Below are positions 24,071-32,490 of a DNA stretch of 45,514 nucleotides, one piece after another. Source of the DNA: DATHTC01 sp035456465 (GTDB lineage Bacteria > Actinomycetota > Thermoleophilia > Gaiellales > Gaiellaceae); NCBI GenBank assembly GCA_035456465.1, contig DATIDD010000062.1:1-45514 (forward strand), written 5' to 3'. How positions within the stretch are numbered: the stretch's first letter is position 1; every line of letters begins with the position of its first letter. The translations under genes were made by a program, and so were the position numbers. The notes beneath the pieces are model-generated. The model saw only the letters and a list, made by a program, of their open reading frames with translations. It did not search any database and was not told the DNA's origin.

Positions 24071-26443
24071 ATGGCGACCGACACGACAACCAGCGCACCG
24101 CTCACCGACGAGGAGCTCGGCCTGCTCGACGCCTACTGGCGCGCGGCGAACTACCTCTCCGTCGGCCAGATCTACCTGCTCGCGAACCCGCTGCTGCGCG
24201 AGCCGCTCCGCCCCGAGCACGTGAAGCCCCGGCTGCTCGGCCACTGGGGCACGACGCCGGGCCTCAACCTCCTGTACGCCCACCTCAACCGCGCCATCCG
24301 GGCGCGCGACCTCAGCGTGATCTACATCACCGGCCCCGGCCACGGGGGGCCGGGCCTCGTCGCGAACACGTACCTCGAGGGCACCTACTCCGAGCTCTAC
24401 CCGGGGATCGGGCGGGACGAGGAGGGGCTGCGCCGCCTGTTCCGCCAGTTCTCGTTCCCCGGCGGAGTCCCGAGCCACGTGGCGCCCGAGACGCCCGGGT
24501 CGATCCACGAGGGCGGCGAGCTCGGTTACGCGCTCTCGCACGCCTTCGGCGCCGCGTTCGACAACCCCGACCTGCTCGTCGCCTGCGTCGTCGGCGACGG
24601 CGAGGCCGAGACCGGGCCGCTCGCCACGAGCTGGCACTCGAACAAGTTCCTCGACCCGGAGACGGACGGCGCCGTGCTCCCGGTGCTGCACCTGAACGGC
24701 TACAAGATCGCCAACCCGACCGTGCTCGCGCGCATCCCCGAGGACGAGCTGCTCGCGCTCTTCCGCGGCTACGGCTGGGACCCGCGCATCGTCGCGGGCG
24801 ACGATCCCGAGCAGGTTCACCGGGACCTGGCCGGCGCGCTCGACGACGCCCTCGACCGGATCGCCGAGATCCAGCACGCCGCCCGCGAGGAGGGCGAGCG
24901 AGGCCGGCCCACCTGGCCGATGCTGATCCTCCGCACGCCGAAGGGCTGGACCGGCCCGCGCGAGGTCGACGGGCAGCAGGTCGAGGACACGTGGCGCGCC
25001 CACCAGGTGCCGATGACCCAGGCGCGCGACAACCCGGACCACCTCCGCCTGCTGGACGAGTGGCTCCGCAGCTACCGACCCGAGGAGCTCTTCGACGACG
25101 CGGGCGCGCTCGTCCCGGCGCTCGCGGCGCTCGCGCCCTCGGGCGAGCGGCGCATGGGCTCCAACCCGCACGCGAACGGCGGCCTGCTCCTCCGCGAGCT
25201 CTCGCTCCCCGACTTCCGCGACTACGCCGTCGAGGTGAAGACGCCCGGCACCGGCTTCAGCGAGGCGACGAAGGTGCTGGGCGAGTTCCTGCGCGACCTG
25301 ATGGCCGCCAATCCCGACAACTTCCGCCTCTTCGGCCCGGACGAGACGGCCTCGAACCGCCTCCAGGCCGTGTTCGAGGCGACGCCGAAGGCGTGGGACG
25401 CCGCGGTGCTGCCGGTCGACGTCGACCTCGACCCCGGCGGGCGCGTGATGGAGGTGCTCTCGGAGCACCAGTGCCAGGGGTGGCTCGAGGGCTACCTGCT
25501 CACGGGCAGGCACGGGCTGTTCAACTGCTACGAGGCCTTCATCCACATCGTCGACTCGATGTTCAACCAGCACGCGAAGTGGCTGAAGGTGACGCGCCAC
25601 ATCCCGTGGCGGCGGCCGGTCGCCTCGCTGAACTACCTGCTCAGCTCCCACGTGTGGCGCCAGGACCACAACGGCTTCTCGCACCAGGACCCCGGCTTCA
25701 TCGACCACGTGGTCAACAAGAAGGCCGAGGTAATCCGCGTCTACCTGCCGCCCGACGCGAACTGCCTGCTCTCCGTCGCCGACCACTGCCTGCGCTCGCG
25801 GCACTACGTGAACGTGATCGTCGCCGGGAAGCAGCCGTCGCGGAACTACCTGGCGATGGACGACGCGATCGTCCACTGCACGCGCGGGATCGGGATCTGG
25901 GACTGGGCGTCGAACGACGAAGGGGTCGAGCCGGACGTGGTGATCGCCTCCTGCGGCGACATCCCGACGCTCGAGGCGCTCGCGGCGACGGCGATCCTCC
26001 GCGAGCGGCTGCCGGAGCTGCGGATCCGGTTCGTGAACGTCGTCGACCTGATGCGCCTGCAGCCGGAGAGCGAGCACCCGCACGGCCTCTCCGACCGCGC
26101 GTTCGACTCGTACTTCACCACCGACCGGCCGGTCGTGTTCGCCTACCACGGCTACCCGTGGCTGATCCACCGGCTGACGTACCGGCGCGCGAACCACGAC
26201 AACCTCCACGTCCGCGGCTACAAGGAGGAGGGGACGACCACGACGCCGTTCGACATGGTCATGCTCAACGACCTCGACCGGTTCCACCTCGTGATGGACG
26301 TGATCGACCGCGTCCCGGGCCTCGAGACGCGTGCCGCACACCTGCGCCAGGAGATGGTTGACAGGCGTCTCCGGGCGCGCGCCTACACACGTGAGGAGGG
26401 GGAGGACGTGCCGGAGATCGACGGCTGGGTCTGGCCGCTCTGA
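24071..26443 (+). CDS. xfp: Phosphoketolase (xylulose 5-phosphate/fructose 6-phosphate)
   Basis: A 790-residue thiamine-diphosphate enzyme that splits xylulose 5-P (and often fructose 6-P) with phosphate into acetyl phosphate plus glyceraldehyde 3-P or erythrose 4-P. Full family length and motifs: GHWGTTPGLN, YITGPGHGGPGLVAN, the diphosphate site VVGDGEAETGPLATSWH, HLNGYKIANPT, ATPKAW, SEHQCQGWLEGY, and WRQDHNGFSHQDPGFIDHV near the substrate phosphate. No acetate kinase or phosphotransacetylase lies next to it, so the fate of acetyl phosphate is set elsewhere. ATG at 24071, 29 bp after the glycosyltransferase stop. Confidence 0.95.
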   Translation: MATDTTTSAPLTDEELGLLDAYWRAANYLSVGQIYLLANPLLREPLRPEHVKPRLLGHWGTTPGLNLLYAHLNRAIRARDLSVIYITGPGHGGPGLVANTYLEGTYSELYPGIGRDEEGLRRLFRQFSFPGGVPSHVAPETPGSIHEGGELGYALSHAFGAAFDNPDLLVACVVGDGEAETGPLATSWHSNKFLDPETDGAVLPVLHLNGYKIANPTVLARIPEDELLALFRGYGWDPRIVAGDDPEQVHRDLAGALDDALDRIAEIQHAAREEGERGRPTWPMLILRTPKGWTGPREVDGQQVEDTWRAHQVPMTQARDNPDHLRLLDEWLRSYRPEELFDDAGALVPALAALAPSGERRMGSNPHANGGLLLRELSLPDFRDYAVEVKTPGTGFSEATKVLGEFLRDLMAANPDNFRLFGPDETASNRLQAVFEATPKAWDAAVLPVDVDLDPGGRVMEVLSEHQCQGWLEGYLLTGRHGLFNCYEAFIHIVDSMFNQHAKWLKVTRHIPWRRPVASLNYLLSSHVWRQDHNGFSHQDPGFIDHVVNKKAEVIRVYLPPDANCLLSVADHCLRSRHYVNVIVAGKQPSRNYLAMDDAIVHCTRGIGIWDWASNDEGVEPDVVIASCGDIPTLEALAATAILRERLPELRIRFVNVVDLMRLQPESEHPHGLSDRAFDSYFTTDRPVVFAYHGYPWLIHRLTYRRANHDNLHVRGYKEEGTTTTPFDMVMLNDLDRFHLVMDVIDRVPGLETRAAHLRQEMVDRRLRARAYTREEGEDVPEIDGWVWPL

Positions 26444-26466
26444 GTCGAAAGTACGGCTGCCCGCAC

Positions 26467-26508
26467 TTGACGCTCCCGGACGCGCGTGCAATAAGGGAGT
26501 GACCACTC
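26467..26508 (+). promoter_or_regulatory. Promoter with overlapping operator for the MMPL transporter
   Basis: TTGACG (-35, 26467-26472), 17 bp, then AATAAG (-10, 26490-26495), followed at once by the inverted repeat GAGTG-AC-CACTC (26497-26508) where transcription would begin. A dyad across the start point is a typical TetR/AcrR repressor site, and such repressors often control MMPL/RND-type exporters. No tetR gene is visible in this window, so the regulator is encoded elsewhere or is another type. Confidence 0.6.
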
Positions 26509-26542
26509 ACTTCTAGTCCGTTCGAGGGGGGTCGAGCCGGCC

Positions 26543-28714
26543 ATGACGAAGTCGCTCGCACGCATCGCCGCCCGTCATCCGTGGCGCACCGTCGCCGCGT
26601 GGATCGCCGCCATCGCCGTCGCCGTCGTCTGCGTCGGCGCGTTCCTCGGCGACAACCTGACGTCCGAGGGTCACGTCACGAACGACCCCGAGTCGCTCCG
26701 CGGCTACGACCTGATGGCACAGCGCCTCGGGCGGCCGCCCGGCCCCGGCGACTTCGTGGTGCTCCGCTCGGAGTCGCTGCAGGCGAGCGACCCGGCGTTC
26801 CAGGCGCGGCTCGCCGCGCTCACGGGCGCGCTCGCTGCCGCCGCGGGGCCCCAGAACGTCGGCCGGACGGCCGTCTCGAGGGACGGGCACGCGGTGCTCG
26901 TGCCGCTGCGCCTGTTCGACGACGGGGAGGTCGAGGACGTGGTCGCGGCCGTCGAGGCCGCGAACCGGGACGGCTTCGCCGCGACCGTCACCGGCGAGCA
27001 GACGCTCGACCACGACTTCGGGGTGATCTCCGAGCGCGACCTCCAGGAGGGCGAGCTCCGGTTCGGCCTGCCCGCCGCGATGATCATCCTCGTCCTCGCC
27101 TTCGGCGCGCTGGTGGCCGCGTTCCTCCCGCTGCTGCTCGCGCTCGTGTCGATCGCGGTCGGCCTCGGGCTGACCGCGCTCGTCGCGCAGCAGTGGGAGC
27201 TCTCGCTGTTCGTCGTGAACATGCTCACCGGCATGGGCCTCGCGCTCGGGATCGACTACGCGCTGTTCGTCGTCTCGCGCTTCCGCGAGGAGCGGGCGGC
27301 GGGGCGCGACAAGATCGACGCGATCGCCGCCACCGGCGCGACGGCGAGCCGCGCCGTCCTCTTCAGCGGCAGCGCCTTCGTCCTCGCGATGACGGGCCTC
27401 CTGCTCGTGCAGAGCACGATCATGCGGAGCCTCGCCGCCGGCGCGATCCTCGTCGGGATCGTCTCCGTGGTCGCCGCGCTGACGCTGCTGCCGGCGATCA
27501 TCAGCCTCCTCGGCGACCGCGTGAACGCGCTGCGGGTGCCGGTGCTCGGGCGCAGCGCGAGCTCGCAGGCGAAGACCGAGAGTCGCGTGTGGTCGGCGAT
27601 CGTCGGCCGCGTGACGCGTCGGCCCGTGCTGTTCCTCGCCGCCGCCGTCCTGCTGCTGCTCGTTCTGGCCGCCCCGGCGCTGCGGATGGACATCGGCGGC
27701 GCCGGGATCTCGACCCTGCCGGACTCGTCGGTGGCCAAGCAGGGCTTCCTCGCGCTCCAGGAGTCGTTCCCGGAGACGACGGCCGACCCGGCGCTCGTCG
27801 TCGTCGACGGGAAGGCGTCCGAGCCGAAGGTGCGGGCCGCCGTGGACGAGCTCACCGGCGCCCTCGCCGCCGACCCCGCCTTCGGCACGCCGCGCGAGGA
27901 GGTCGGCACGAACGGCGACCTCGTCGTGCTCAGCGTGCCCCTCCGCGGCGACGTCCTCGCCGACCGGGCCGTCGCGGCCGTCGAGCGGCTGCGCGACGAC
28001 CTCGTCCCGGCGGCGTTCGACGGCACGGGTGCACGCGTGCTCGTCACCGGCACGACGGCGGAGAACATCGACTACTTCGACGTCATGGACCGCTGGCTGC
28101 CGATCGTGCTCTCGTTCGTGCTCGGGCTCAGCTTCCTGTTGCTCACGGTCGCGTTCCGCTCGATCGTCGTCGCGGCGACCGCGATCGTCCTCAACCTGCT
28201 GTCCGTCGGCGCCGCGTACGGGCTCCTCGTGCTCGTGTTCAAGGAGGGCGTCGGCGCCGATCTGCTCGGCTTCCAGCAGGTCGACATCGTCGAGGCCTGG
28301 ATCCCGCTGTTCCTGTTCGCGGTCCTGTTCGGCCTCTCGATGGACTACCAGGTGTTCCTGCTCAGCCGGATCCGCGAGCGGTACTCGCAGTCGGGGGACA
28401 CGCGCGACGCGGTCGTCTTCGGCGTGTCGTCGACCGGGCGGATCATCACTGGCGCGGCGCTGATCATCGTGGCCGTGTTCCTCGGCTTCGCGATGGGCGA
28501 CCTCGTGATGTTCCAGCAGATGGGCTTCGGCGTCGCGGTCGCGCTGTTGCTCGACGCGACGATCGTCCGCTCGATCCTCGTGCCGGCGGCGATGACGGTG
28601 CTCGGCGAGCGGAACTGGTACCTCCCGCGGTGGCTCCAGTGGCTGCCGCACGTGGAGGTCGAGGGGCACGAGGGCCCGCGCGAGGCTCCCGCGACCGCGC
28701 CGGTCGCCACGTGA
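26543..28714 (+). CDS. MMPL-family (RND superfamily) transporter
   Basis: A 723-residue membrane transporter with the MmpL/RND layout in two halves: helix 1 (about 14-35) followed by a large exported domain, five clustered helices (about 175-325), helix 7 (about 355-375), a second exported domain, and five more helices (about 515-690). The proton-relay motifs are present in both halves: GLALGIDYALFVVSRFREER and FGLSMDYQVFLLSRIRERY. Family members export lipids, siderophores or drugs using the proton gradient; the cargo is unknown. The start ATG follows a clear promoter/operator. The stop overlaps the next GTG by 4 nt. Confidence 0.9.
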   Translation: MTKSLARIAARHPWRTVAAWIAAIAVAVVCVGAFLGDNLTSEGHVTNDPESLRGYDLMAQRLGRPPGPGDFVVLRSESLQASDPAFQARLAALTGALAAAAGPQNVGRTAVSRDGHAVLVPLRLFDDGEVEDVVAAVEAANRDGFAATVTGEQTLDHDFGVISERDLQEGELRFGLPAAMIILVLAFGALVAAFLPLLLALVSIAVGLGLTALVAQQWELSLFVVNMLTGMGLALGIDYALFVVSRFREERAAGRDKIDAIAATGATASRAVLFSGSAFVLAMTGLLLVQSTIMRSLAAGAILVGIVSVVAALTLLPAIISLLGDRVNALRVPVLGRSASSQAKTESRVWSAIVGRVTRRPVLFLAAAVLLLLVLAAPALRMDIGGAGISTLPDSSVAKQGFLALQESFPETTADPALVVVDGKASEPKVRAAVDELTGALAADPAFGTPREEVGTNGDLVVLSVPLRGDVLADRAVAAVERLRDDLVPAAFDGTGARVLVTGTTAENIDYFDVMDRWLPIVLSFVLGLSFLLLTVAFRSIVVAATAIVLNLLSVGAAYGLLVLVFKEGVGADLLGFQQVDIVEAWIPLFLFAVLFGLSMDYQVFLLSRIRERYSQSGDTRDAVVFGVSSTGRIITGAALIIVAVFLGFAMGDLVMFQQMGFGVAVALLLDATIVRSILVPAAMTVLGERNWYLPRWLQWLPHVEVEGHEGPREAPATAPVAT

Positions 28715-29337
28715 CCCGCCTCGACCTGACGCCGGACGAGCTCCTCTCGACCACGAGGGCCGTCCGGCGTCGGCTCGACCTGACCCGACCGGTCGAGCGC
28801 GAGGTGCTCGAGGAGTGCCTGCGGCTCGCGCAACAGGCGCCGACGGCGAGCTACCGGCAGGACTGGCACTTCGTCGTCGTCACCGACCCGGCGAAGCGCG
28901 CGGCGCTCGGCGAGCTGTGGCGCTCGGTCGCGCGCGACTACCTCGGCGCCCGGCGGGCGCACGCGACGGGGCTGATGGCGAGGACGATCGCGTCGGTCGA
29001 GCACCTGATCGAGCACATCCACGAGGTGCCGGTGCACGTGATCCCGTGCGTCGAGGGCCGGACGGACGGCAAGCCCGCGCCGGCGCAGGCGTCGAGGTGG
29101 GGCTCGATCCTCCCGGCGACCTGGTCGTTCATGCTCGCGTGCCGCTCCCGTGGGCTCGGCACCGCCTTGACGACGTTCCACCTCCGCCACGAGCGCGAGG
29201 CCGCCGAGCTGCTCGGGATCCGCTACGACGAGGTGATGCAGGCCGCGCTCGTCCCCGTCGCCTACACGCTCGGCACGAACTTCCGGCCCGGCGTGCGCGC
29301 GCCGCTCGAGACGATCGTCCACTGGGACGCCTGGTGA
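28711..29337 (+). CDS. Nitroreductase-family FMN protein
   Basis: A 208-residue nitroreductase-fold protein. The N-terminal TTRAVRRRLDLTRPV and LRLAQQAPTASYRQDWHFVVV hold the FMN phosphate and ring contacts; ASRWGSILPATWSFMLACRSRGLGTALTT is the core helix pair; the C-terminus VPVAYTLGTNFRPGVRAPLE fits the family. It would reduce a small molecule (nitro, quinone or other) with NAD(P)H. The GTGA overlap with the MMPL gene suggests co-regulation, possibly as detoxification plus export. The substrate is unknown. Confidence 0.85.
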   Translation: MTRLDLTPDELLSTTRAVRRRLDLTRPVEREVLEECLRLAQQAPTASYRQDWHFVVVTDPAKRAALGELWRSVARDYLGARRAHATGLMARTIASVEHLIEHIHEVPVHVIPCVEGRTDGKPAPAQASRWGSILPATWSFMLACRSRGLGTALTTFHLRHEREAAELLGIRYDEVMQAALVPVAYTLGTNFRPGVRAPLETIVHWDAW

Positions 29338-29350
29338 GCTCCCACCGCCG

Positions 29351-29788
29351 GTGAGCCACGTCGTCCCCGTCGGGCGGGAGGTCACGTTGACGCTGTCGTG
29401 GGACGACCGGCCGCCGGCGGAGGTCGACCCGGACCTCCAGGGCGCGTCGGGCACGATCGAGGTCGCGCTGCGGCCGGTGGGAGGGGAGCTCCGCTGCACC
29501 CGTGACGTCGCGGCCTCCGCCGGAGCCCTCCTTCGGTTCGACGACGCGCTCGCCGGGCTGCTCCACGAGCTGACCGGGTCGGCGACGCTCGAGCCGCTCG
29601 TCGACTACGACCTCGGCGACTTCGGCCTCACCGTGACGCTGAAGGCCGGGAAGGGCGCGGTCTCGGGATTCGTCGCGACGAGCTTCCCCGAGGCGCGCCT
29701 CGCGTTCGACGGCGTCGAGATCGACCAGACGTACGTCGCCGAGACGCGCCGCCGGCTCCGCCTCCTCCTCGCGGCGCGTCCGGGCTGA
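29351..29788 (+). CDS. Small soluble protein, WapI/immunity-like fold (tentative)
   Basis: A 145-residue protein: beta-rich start, an acidic helical middle (LLRFDDALAGLLHELTGSAT then LEPLVDYDLGDF), and a C-terminus GVEIDQTYVAETRRRLRLLL. The order of elements and the closing I/L-DQTY motif resemble WapI-family immunity proteins, but no toxin gene is nearby, so an immunity role is unproven. GTG start, 13 bp after the nitroreductase stop, so probably the third gene of the MMPL operon. Confidence 0.5.
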   Translation: MSHVVPVGREVTLTLSWDDRPPAEVDPDLQGASGTIEVALRPVGGELRCTRDVAASAGALLRFDDALAGLLHELTGSATLEPLVDYDLGDFGLTVTLKAGKGAVSGFVATSFPEARLAFDGVEIDQTYVAETRRRLRLLLAARPG

Positions 29789-29942
29789 TCGTCCCGCGCC
29801 CGTCGGGGTAGGATCTGGGCGCGCGCGGGGGCGCACCCGGTCCGCGGAGAGGGATCCTCCCACCCCGGCAGCTCGAGTCGAGCACGCAACCCTTGGCCGC
29901 CCGTCCGAGCGGACCCCCGGGCGCACGAGCAGGGGGATCGGC

Positions 29943-30554
29943 GTGGACCTCGAGTGGCAGCGGAAGCAGGCGAAGGCGCTCGTGCGTGCGGTGCGCGCGG
30001 GCGAGGCGGAGGCGGTCGCCCGGGCAGAGCGGGCGCTCGGGCCACGGGCGCGGCGGCGGTTCGTGCTCGCCGACGCGCAGCACGTGATCGCGGTGGAGCA
30101 GGGCGCCCGCTCGTGGCGGGGCCTGCGCGAGAGAGCAAGTGGCTCAGAGTCACGAGCGCGACCCGCTCCGAGCCTCGCGGGCGGCGCCGCGACCCCCGGG
30201 GCACGTGGCTCGGAGCCACAAACTCCTCCCGAGCTCGTCGAGACGGGCCACGTCTACGTGGAGGGGAGGCCGGTCGTCGTCCGCATCCGGCGGCGCGGGC
30301 CCTGGGTGGCGATCGACGACGACGGCGCGGCCGTGGCGCTCGCCGGCCGGCCGCCGGGCTGGCTCGCGGTCGCCGAGCGTGTCGTCGAGGAGGCGGCGCT
30401 CAACGTGAACCGCCGCGGCGCGGTCTTCGTGGGCCGCGTCCACGAGCGCCGGGACGTCGGCGAGCTCGTGGCCCGTGTCGCCGCGACGTCGCGCGCGCTC
30501 TACGGCGCGCTGCTGGAGCTCGCGGCGGGCGAGCTGGGACGGGCCTCGGGGTAG
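29943..30554 (+). CDS. Two-domain hypothetical protein with palindromic doublet in its linker
   Basis: A 203-residue open frame. Residues 1-65 (LEWQRKQAKALVRAVRAGEA then VLADAQHVIAVEQGARSW) match the short helical lead domain often found before ankyrin-type proteins in actinobacteria. Residues 95-203 (VYVEGRPVVVRIRRRGPWVA, then LNVNRRGAVFVGRV) form a second, basic, unrecognised domain. The linker between them (about 66-92) is encoded by an 81-bp palindromic doublet (30139-30219) whose length keeps the frame open. Alternatively these are two genes with the doublet between them. GTG start at 29943 with GAGCAGGGGG upstream. The 3' end overlaps the convergent GFA gene by 55 bp. Confidence 0.55.
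   Translation: MDLEWQRKQAKALVRAVRAGEAEAVARAERALGPRARRRFVLADAQHVIAVEQGARSWRGLRERASGSESRARPAPSLAGGAATPGARGSEPQTPPELVETGHVYVEGRPVVVRIRRRGPWVAIDDDGAAVALAGRPPGWLAVAERVVEEAALNVNRRGAVFVGRVHERRDVGELVARVAATSRALYGALLELAAGELGRASG
30139..30219. repeat. Palindromic doublet 3, inside a reading frame
   Basis: GTGGCTCAGAGTCAC (30139-30153) and GTGGCTCGGAGCCAC (30205-30219), start to start 66 bp, each one base off the consensus. The flanks GCAA and GCAC before, and CGAG and AAAC after, follow those of the other copies. The whole 81-bp unit lies in the linker region of the 29943-30554 frame, encoding a low-complexity Ser/Arg/Pro/Ala/Gly stretch. Confidence 0.8.
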
Positions 30555-30949
30555 CGCGGGAGCCCGTCGTCGGGAATCGCCTCCCACGCGGCCGCGTAGG
30601 CCACGTACTGGTGGTACTGCGGGCTGATCCCCGGGTCGCCGTCGAGCGTGCCCAGGCGGACGCCGACGGCGTCGCTCCCGTCGAGGCTGCGGCTGAAGAG
30701 CGCCGACCCGCACAGCCCGCAGAAGACCTTGCGGGCGCCGCCCTCCGGCGTCCACTCGCGCAGGTGCTCCGCGCCGGAGACGAGCCGGAACGCCCCGGGC
30801 GCCGTGCGGGCGTTCGCGGACGCCGCCGTGCCCGTGCGCCGCTGGCAGCGCGTGCAGTGGCAGTAGCTCGCCGAGACGAACGGCGCCGCGACCTCGTAGC
30901 GGACGGCGCCGCAGCCGCAGCCGCCGGTGAGCGGGAAGGCCTGTGCCAC
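30500..30949 (-). CDS. GFA-family (CENP-V/GFA zinc domain) protein
   Basis: A 149-residue zinc-binding protein of the glutathione-dependent formaldehyde-activating enzyme family. Cys pairs are visible in GGCGCGAVRYE, YCHCTRCQRRTG and VFCGLCGSALF. The name is historical; most members are not shown to handle formaldehyde, and actinobacteria normally lack glutathione, so the real substrate is open. GTG start at 30949. The C-terminal Ser/Ala-rich tail (about 18 residues) runs into the 3' end of the convergent gene (30500-30554). Confidence 0.85.
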   Translation of the reverse strand: MAQAFPLTGGCGCGAVRYEVAAPFVSASYCHCTRCQRRTGTAASANARTAPGAFRLVSGAEHLREWTPEGGARKVFCGLCGSALFSRSLDGSDAVGVRLGTLDGDPGISPQYHQYVAYAAAWEAIPDDGLPRYPEARPSSPAASSSSAP

Positions 30950-31005
30950 GGCGCGAACGCTAGCCGCCCCGGAGGCTCCCGTGCCGCAGCTGCGCCGTGC
31001 CGCCG

Positions 31006-32457
31006 CTACCCGGTCGCGTGCGCGGCGGCCTCGGCCGCGGCAACGTCGCCGCGGCGGAGCACGAGCCCCGCGACGAGCGCGCCGGCCGTCGCGAACGCGA
31101 ACGCGACCCAGAACGCCCAGTGGTACCCGCCGGTGAGCGCGGCGGCCTGCGTCTCGCCCTCCTCCAGCAGCGTCGCCGTGCGCTCCCGCGAGACGGTCGA
31201 GATGATCGCCACGCCCAGCGCGCCGCCGATCTGCTGCGAGGCGTTGAGCAGTCCGGAGGCGACGCCCGCGATGCGGTCGGCGACGGCCGACAGCGCCGCG
31301 AGCGACAGCGGGATGAAGGTGAACGCCAGCCCGAAGCCGCTGATCACGTAGGGCGCGAACAGGTCGCGCCAGTAGTGCCCGTCGGCCGGGAGCCGCGTGT
31401 AGAGCAGGTACGCGATCGCCACCAGGGTCAGCCCCGTCGTCATCACCGGCTTGGCGCCGACGCGCGTGACGAGCGCCTGGGCGATGCCGGCCGCGGGGAT
31501 CGTCGTCCCCGCGGTCGCGAGGAACGCGAACCCGGTCTCGATCGGCGAGTAGCCGAGGACGGTCTGCATGTAGAGCGTGAGCAGGAAGAACCCGCCGAAG
31601 ATCGTCGCGCCGAGGAGCGCGCCGCACGTGTTCGCGACGAAGACCGGCCGGATCCGGAACAGGTGCAGCGGGACGAGCGGCGCGTCGGTCCGCGACTCCT
31701 TCCAGAAGAACGCGGCGACGAGCGCGACGGCGACCGCGGTGAGCCCGATCGTCTGCGCGGACGCCCAGCCGGCGTCCGGCGCCTCCGACATCGCGTAGAT
31801 GAACGAGACGAGCCCGGCGGTGACGAGCACGGCCGCGAGCGGGTCGGTGTGCCGGTCGACGCCCTCGACGCGTCCCTCGGAGACGAGCCGGGGAGCGAGT
31901 GCGATGATCGCGATCCCGACGGGGACGTTGACGAAGAAGATCCACTCCCAGCCGAGGTACTCGACGAGGACGCCGCCGAGGAGCACGCCCGCGGCCGAGC
32001 CCGAGCCGGCGACCGCGCCCCAGATCCCGAACGCCTTGTTGCGCTCGGCGCCGCGCCCGTGGAAGGCGGCGCTGATGATCGCGAGCGTCGCCGGGGAGAT
32101 GATCGCGCCGCCGAGCCCCTGGAGCGCCCGGAACGCGATCAGCCAGCCGCCGCCCTGCGCGAACCCGCACGCGAACGAGCCCACGGTGAAGAGCGCCATC
32201 CCGGCGACGAACACGCGGCGGCGCCCGAACACGTCCGCCGCGCGGCCGCCGAGCAGGAGGAACCCGCCGAACGCCAGCGAGTACGCCGTGATGATCCACT
32301 GCAGCGTGTTCTGCGAGAGCGTCAGGTCGCGGGCGATCGACGGCAGCGCGACGTTCACGATCGAGACGTCGAGGATCACCATGAAGAAGGCGACGCAGAC
32401 GAGCGCGAGCGCGTGCCAGCGGCGCGGGTCGGGGCCGGCTGCGGCTGATGTGGACAC
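31006..32457 (-). CDS. MFS multidrug transporter, DHA2/EmrB-QacA type
   Basis: A 483-residue, 14-helix drug:proton antiporter. Seen: motif D1-like FFMVILDVSIVNVALPSI in helix 1, motif A GGRAADVFGRRRVF, FRALQGLGGAIISPATLA, and motif C around GAVAGSGSAAGVLLGG. There is a GTG start and a hydrophilic N-terminus of about 14 residues. It likely exports hydrophobic toxic compounds from the cytoplasm. The methyltransferase gene lies 33 bp upstream on the same strand and may be in the same transcript. No regulator is adjacent. Confidence 0.93.
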   Translation of the reverse strand: MSTSAAAGPDPRRWHALALVCVAFFMVILDVSIVNVALPSIARDLTLSQNTLQWIITAYSLAFGGFLLLGGRAADVFGRRRVFVAGMALFTVGSFACGFAQGGGWLIAFRALQGLGGAIISPATLAIISAAFHGRGAERNKAFGIWGAVAGSGSAAGVLLGGVLVEYLGWEWIFFVNVPVGIAIIALAPRLVSEGRVEGVDRHTDPLAAVLVTAGLVSFIYAMSEAPDAGWASAQTIGLTAVAVALVAAFFWKESRTDAPLVPLHLFRIRPVFVANTCGALLGATIFGGFFLLTLYMQTVLGYSPIETGFAFLATAGTTIPAAGIAQALVTRVGAKPVMTTGLTLVAIAYLLYTRLPADGHYWRDLFAPYVISGFGLAFTFIPLSLAALSAVADRIAGVASGLLNASQQIGGALGVAIISTVSRERTATLLEEGETQAAALTGGYHWAFWVAFAFATAGALVAGLVLRRGDVAAAEAAAHATG

Positions 32458-32490
32458 GTGGCCTCCTCCTCGGTCGATCGCGGCCGGAAT

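Noticed and set aside
23924..26506. 860-codon minus-strand frame opposite phosphoketolase
   Set aside because: The plus strand encodes a full-length, highly conserved phosphoketolase; the antisense frame has no motifs.
26513..28669. 718-codon minus-strand frame opposite the MMPL transporter
   Set aside because: Hydrophilic Arg/Asp/His-rich mirror of a membrane protein gene; no family resemblance.
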